Below the pieces are notes generated by a model that saw nothing but the letters and a program-made list of their open reading frames with translations, was not told where the DNA came from and made no database searches. Below, piece by piece: positions 60,576-64,000 of a stretch of 64,000 nt of DNA (position 1 is the stretch's first letter; each line of letters begins with the position of its first letter). Origin of the DNA: Candidatus Proelusimicrobium excrementi. Its GTDB lineage: Bacteria > Elusimicrobiota > Elusimicrobia > Elusimicrobiales > Elusimicrobiaceae. Made by a program: the position numbers and the translations under genes. The stretch covers positions 1 through 64,000 of the forward strand of contig CAKUBV010000001.1 in assembly GCA_934643455.1 (NCBI GenBank). Direction: 5' to 3'.

Positions 60576-63500
60576 ATGGATAATTTATACGGAAAGACTT
60601 TTGCAAGATTTTTCTCTTTTATTTTTTGCGCGGGATTGTTTTTAAATCTCGGCGCGGCTTCTTTCGCTTTTGATTTTAACGACGCTCTGCCGGAGTTTGA
60701 CTTAAACTTGCCCGCCGGCAAAACTTTGCAGAACCGTTTTAATTCCGCCTCTGCGGAAACGGCTTCCGCCCAAATAATTAAAGCGGCGGCTTCCGGGCCC
60801 GCATACAGGGATGCTTTCAACAAACTTGCCGGCAAAAATATAAAAAATCTTCTTTCCGCCTATTACTTTTCTAAAGACGAAAGCTTGAAAGACAAACTGT
60901 ATTTCGCGGTTTTGCCGGCGGTTTGGAATAACGCTTATCTTGAAGATACGTCCTATTATCTAAAAATCCTTCGGGTTTACCGCCCGGAATTTGAAGCCTG
61001 CCTGGAAAAAAGTAAAAAATGCAATTATAAAAAAGCCGGGTTTGCGCTTCAGGTGCTGTTTAATCCTTCGGATAAGAACAGCCGTGATTGCGGGCAAATA
61101 GCGCAAATATTATCCGATAAAAGCGTTTCGGAAAAGAACCGTATAGAATTTATGCAGTACGCCGCGCCCATAATGGCCGTACGCGGGTGCAGAGCCGGTT
61201 TTGAAAATGTGCTTTCCTCTTTGGGGAAAGAAGGCGCATTTAAAGCTTCCTACTGCGCTTTTGATCCTTTTGCCGTAGTGCACGCTTTTGACGGCGCCTA
61301 TTCGTGGATTAAAGAAACCTGCACTCATTCGGGCGGTTTCTTCTCCGGCGTATGCGCAAGATTTAAGGCCCGCTTAAAACCGTTTTTGCAATATAAAGAG
61401 GCCGCCGTCCCCGCCGTTATAAAAAAACTGACTAATCCCCAAAAGGCTTACATCGTTTGTTCGTCCGGTAAGAGTAGGGTCCCTTATTTGCACGCTTCCG
61501 CGCTTAGAATATACGCCTCTCTTTTTATAAACGCAGGCAACTGGGACAAGGGCGCTTCCTTTTTAATAAACGAAGTCGCCTCTTACGACGCGGCCGTTTC
61601 CGCGGCGAAGGAATTGGCTTTGGCTTCTCTGGCGGAAAGAACCCCGGCGAAATTCGGCGGTAAAGCACCGATGAAAGCTTATTTCGCCGCGCGTCTTAAC
61701 AATGCTTATTTTTATTTGGACCATGCCGAAGACGTCGACGCCGCGGTAAAAGCCGAACTTAAAAACGAGATAGGCTTTGCTTACGCCAAGATTACCGGGT
61801 ATAAAGGGTCTTCCCAGATAAAACTTAAAAGTGCGGAAGGTTTTGAATATCAGATAAAATATTCCGGCAATGAAAAGGATATAGAAGGTTTTTGGGGCTC
61901 TCTGTTTAATTTTTCAAAACGTCCGGCGGAATCTTTAATGAATATCAATATTATCGCGCTGATATCCAAAGGCGGAATAAAACAAGCCGCCAAGCTGGGT
62001 TCTTTGGGATCGCTCTTAAGCAGAGGCGCGGGGTATATAAAAAGCGTTCCCGCAATAGTCGCGCGTACTCAGGCTCAGTACAGAGCGGTAAAATATCTGG
62101 CGGCAAAAAATTCCACGCCGGTTCTTTCTTACGCTTATAAAAATATGGTTTACAGAAACGCCGCAAAAACGGCTGCGCGATCGGGCATAAAGACTGTGGA
62201 GGGGAAAGCCGCGGGAACGTTTTTCGCTTCGTCGCACTATAGTCCCTCTGTGCACGGTAATATCTCGCGCGTCGCTTCCGACGTTAATAAAGCTTCCTCT
62301 TTAGGTATAACGGTCCTCGGCAAAGGCGGTTCCGTTCCCTCTTTTGTGCCGGAAAAGAACTTTGGCGATATTGTCGCTTATACTGAAGATTTACTCAGAG
62401 GAAGCAATTTAAGGAGCGTGGCTTCCAAGTATAAAGGCGGGAGCAGTGTGGCAAAAGCCGCGCCTAAGGCCGCTCCCGAGGTTGGTATTGAATCCGCCGA
62501 ACATATTTTGCCCAGAAGTTATCTTTATTCTTCGCGGGCGCAGTATCTGCCTTTTGTACAGGATTACGCCTATGCAAACGATTATTTGCTCAGAAACGGC
62601 ATTTACAACTTTGCGCGCGGCAAAGGTTTTGTGTTTTTTAACACCGAAACGGGAAACGTTCTTCCTTCGGCTTTGCGTTTCCACAGGGAGGGGGAATTTG
62701 TTTCCAAAGGATTGCTGGGGGTAAGTTATCTCCCGGAAAGCGGCGCGGCTTACTCCGCGGCTGAAAGCGCAAATACGGCCGCCTTGGCTTCATATTCGCC
62801 GCTTAGTTCCGCTTTGTCAATGGCAAGGGGATATCTCCCGGCTATTCCAAGTGCGGAAAAATTAGCTTCTTTTGCGGCTCCGGCTTTTTTAAGGCCTTCT
62901 TTGCAATATATATCTTTTAATCCGGCTTCCGGGATTAATCTTGGTTTTCCGCTTAAGCCTATTGAGCATACCTTGCCTTCCTTTATTTTTGCAAACCGCG
63001 CGCTTGATAAAGTCAATCAGGCTGTCTTTAAGATTGATACTCCTTCCGGCGGGCACGCTACGGCTTTTTACGTTACTCACCGCGGAGCGAATTTTATGAT
63101 TACCGCAGGCCACGCCGCAGGAATACAGGGCGATTATTTCCTGTCGAACGCTTACGGGAAAAGCGGTTACGCTTCCGCAGTTTATAAAAGCGGGCCTTTG
63201 GGCGAAGATTTGGCCCTTTTGGTTCCGTCCGCGGATTTGGTGGCCGGCGTTGAACCGCTGAAACTGGCTTTAAGGGAACCCGCCCTCTCGGAAGGCGCGC
63301 TTACGGCCGGTTTCCCCGGGAATTTCGGTTTTAAACTAAGCCCGCAGGAGCTTATGGGCAATTACCGCGCCATGTTCCTTACTCCGCAGCAGGCCGAGCT
63401 TGCCAATGTTAACGAAAAAATGGGCTATTATATGGCCAATCCGGCTCTGGAAAAGGGATTTAGCGGAGGGCCTTTAATAAGCGAAAACGGCGTTATAGGC

Positions 63501-64000
63501 CTAGCTTCCCGTTCCGATTTGACAAAATACACCTACTACGTAAGACTGCCGGTAATAAGGAATTTTATAGGGCGGGCGTTTAAAGATTTGTTTATTAGCC
63601 CTTATTTTAACCAAGGGGCTTTCTTATCGGCAAATCCGGGGCTGGCTTTAAGGTATTCAAACCTTATAGGCCGCTACGGCGGACTTATGGGCAAAGGAGC
63701 CGGGTTTAACGGTTACGGCCCATTGGAAGCTTCCGCCGGGCCGGGCGCGGAAATCTCTTTAACGTTATCTGAAGCCATGCAAATCACTGAAACTCCTAAA
63801 CTCAGTTATGAGACAAAAGCTTTCGGGTTTTCATTGCTGAAGATGTTTGGTTTTACGCCCAGAAAAGCGCTTTCGACAATGTACAGACTTGGTGCGGCTC
63901 CGCAGTATGCCGTGATGCCCAAATTAAACGGAGAACGCTATCTTATAGAAAATTTTGATAATTACGCCGTATCCAAAGCTGCTGCGGAAAGCGTTCCGTT
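60576..64000 (+). CDS. Large secreted trypsin-like serine protease (C-terminus outside window)
   Basis: Open from ATG 60576 to the window end (1141 codons seen, no stop). Signal peptide about 1-32 ending SFA. Residues about 35-800 are Ala/Lys/Ser-rich with scattered Cys and no family I know. Then comes a trypsin-like segment with a full triad: His846 (ITAGHAAG), Asp878 (GEDLALLV) and Ser963 (GFSGGPL). The catalytic part at the far end, with a long N-terminal region, suggests a surface or periplasmic protease activated by processing. TAAAAT sits 6 nt before the ATG with no SD, the leaderless pattern; TTGTTA lies at a fitting -35 distance. Confidence 0.85.
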   Translation, partial: MDNLYGKTFARFFSFIFCAGLFLNLGAASFAFDFNDALPEFDLNLPAGKTLQNRFNSASAETASAQIIKAAASGPAYRDAFNKLAGKNIKNLLSAYYFSKDESLKDKLYFAVLPAVWNNAYLEDTSYYLKILRVYRPEFEACLEKSKKCNYKKAGFALQVLFNPSDKNSRDCGQIAQILSDKSVSEKNRIEFMQYAAPIMAVRGCRAGFENVLSSLGKEGAFKASYCAFDPFAVVHAFDGAYSWIKETCTHSGGFFSGVCARFKARLKPFLQYKEAAVPAVIKKLTNPQKAYIVCSSGKSRVPYLHASALRIYASLFINAGNWDKGASFLINEVASYDAAVSAAKELALASLAERTPAKFGGKAPMKAYFAARLNNAYFYLDHAEDVDAAVKAELKNEIGFAYAKITGYKGSSQIKLKSAEGFEYQIKYSGNEKDIEGFWGSLFNFSKRPAESLMNINIIALISKGGIKQAAKLGSLGSLLSRGAGYIKSVPAIVARTQAQYRAVKYLAAKNSTPVLSYAYKNMVYRNAAKTAARSGIKTVEGKAAGTFFASSHYSPSVHGNISRVASDVNKASSLGITVLGKGGSVPSFVPEKNFGDIVAYTEDLLRGSNLRSVASKYKGGSSVAKAAPKAAPEVGIESAEHILPRSYLYSSRAQYLPFVQDYAYANDYLLRNGIYNFARGKGFVFFNTETGNVLPSALRFHREGEFVSKGLLGVSYLPESGAAYSAAESANTAALASYSPLSSALSMARGYLPAIPSAEKLASFAAPAFLRPSLQYISFNPASGINLGFPLKPIEHTLPSFIFANRALDKVNQAVFKIDTPSGGHATAFYVTHRGANFMITAGHAAGIQGDYFLSNAYGKSGYASAVYKSGPLGEDLALLVPSADLVAGVEPLKLALREPALSEGALTAGFPGNFGFKLSPQELMGNYRAMFLTPQQAELANVNEKMGYYMANPALEKGFSGGPLISENGVIGLASRSDLTKYTYYVRLPVIRNFIGRAFKDLFISPYFNQGAFLSANPGLALRYSNLIGRYGGLMGKGAGFNGYGPLEASAGPGAEISLTLSEAMQITETPKLSYETKAFGFSLLKMFGFTPRKALSTMYRLGAAPQYAVMPKLNGERYLIENFDNYAVSKAAAESVP

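Noticed and set aside
1..64000. tRNA, rRNA or known riboswitch genes
   Set aside because: I looked for cloverleaf tails, CCA ends and common riboswitch cores in the intergenic regions and saw none that I could support.

Overview
The window reads as a chromosomal segment of a Gram-negative, probably anaerobic bacterium. It has outer-membrane barrels, an RND efflux system with a lipoprotein outer-membrane factor, type IV prepilin-like proteins and a HydF maturase for [FeFe] hydrogenase. The large prepilin-headed and Cys-rich secreted proteins, together with the gene neighbourhoods, suggest a gut-type Elusimicrobiota (Elusimicrobium-like). That assignment is inference; there is no rRNA gene in the window to test it.

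Layout. 1-1390: intergenic palindromic repeats, then a decayed Cys-rich secreted-protein cassette. 1433-13421 (minus strand): the classic order rpsB-tsf-pyrH-frr-uppS-cdsA-dxr is kept, but a DUF2207 membrane protein, a broken autotransporter, a two-TM Pro/Glu-rich protein and a 487-aa prepilin-like protein are inserted in it. 13611-20413: a surface-repeat protein, a subtilase, then DUF177-rpmF-plsX-fabG-acpP-rnc and an ankyrin protein. 20811-27476: a 2221-aa protein with a prepilin N-terminus and more than 1500 residues of Cys-rich repeats. 27786-30729: divergent SpoIID-like protein and lipA. 30730-33730: two more Cys-rich cassettes around a histone H1-like gene. 33784-37475: LOG-family protein, dxs and ispA. 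37650-44578: an OMP, hydF, a DMT transporter, the CoA genes coaX-coaC-coaB, an apparently inactive trypsin-like protein and a SIS protein. 44677-50420: RND efflux operon. 50421-53126: two palindromic elements and two more Cys-rich secreted proteins. 53197-64000: orphan proteins, uvrA, a flippase-like membrane protein, gamma-carbonic anhydrase, a CheY-like regulator, an ORF6N-like protein and the first 1141 codons of a secreted trypsin-like protease that runs off the window.

How it fits together. The housekeeping part covers translation (rpsB, tsf, frr, rpmF), isoprenoid and envelope lipid synthesis (dxs, ispA, uppS, cdsA, dxr, plsX, fabG, acpP) and CoA. The accessory part is aimed at the cell surface. 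Two large prepilin-headed proteins share thrombospondin-like Cys modules. At least five small secreted Cys-rich proteins share an N-terminal motif, a 5' leader or a 3' terminator in different combinations.

Most notable. (1) The small Cys-rich genes look like exchangeable cassettes: fixed leader and terminator, variable payload. (2) The DNA around them carries six ~100-115 bp palindromic elements whose arms co-vary and whose arm and loop types are reassorted between copies. (3) The 2221-aa prepilin-headed repeat protein shows recent internal DNA duplications. (4) Several genes have a TANAAT box exactly 6 nt before the ATG and no Shine-Dalgarno sequence, which suggests leaderless mRNAs.
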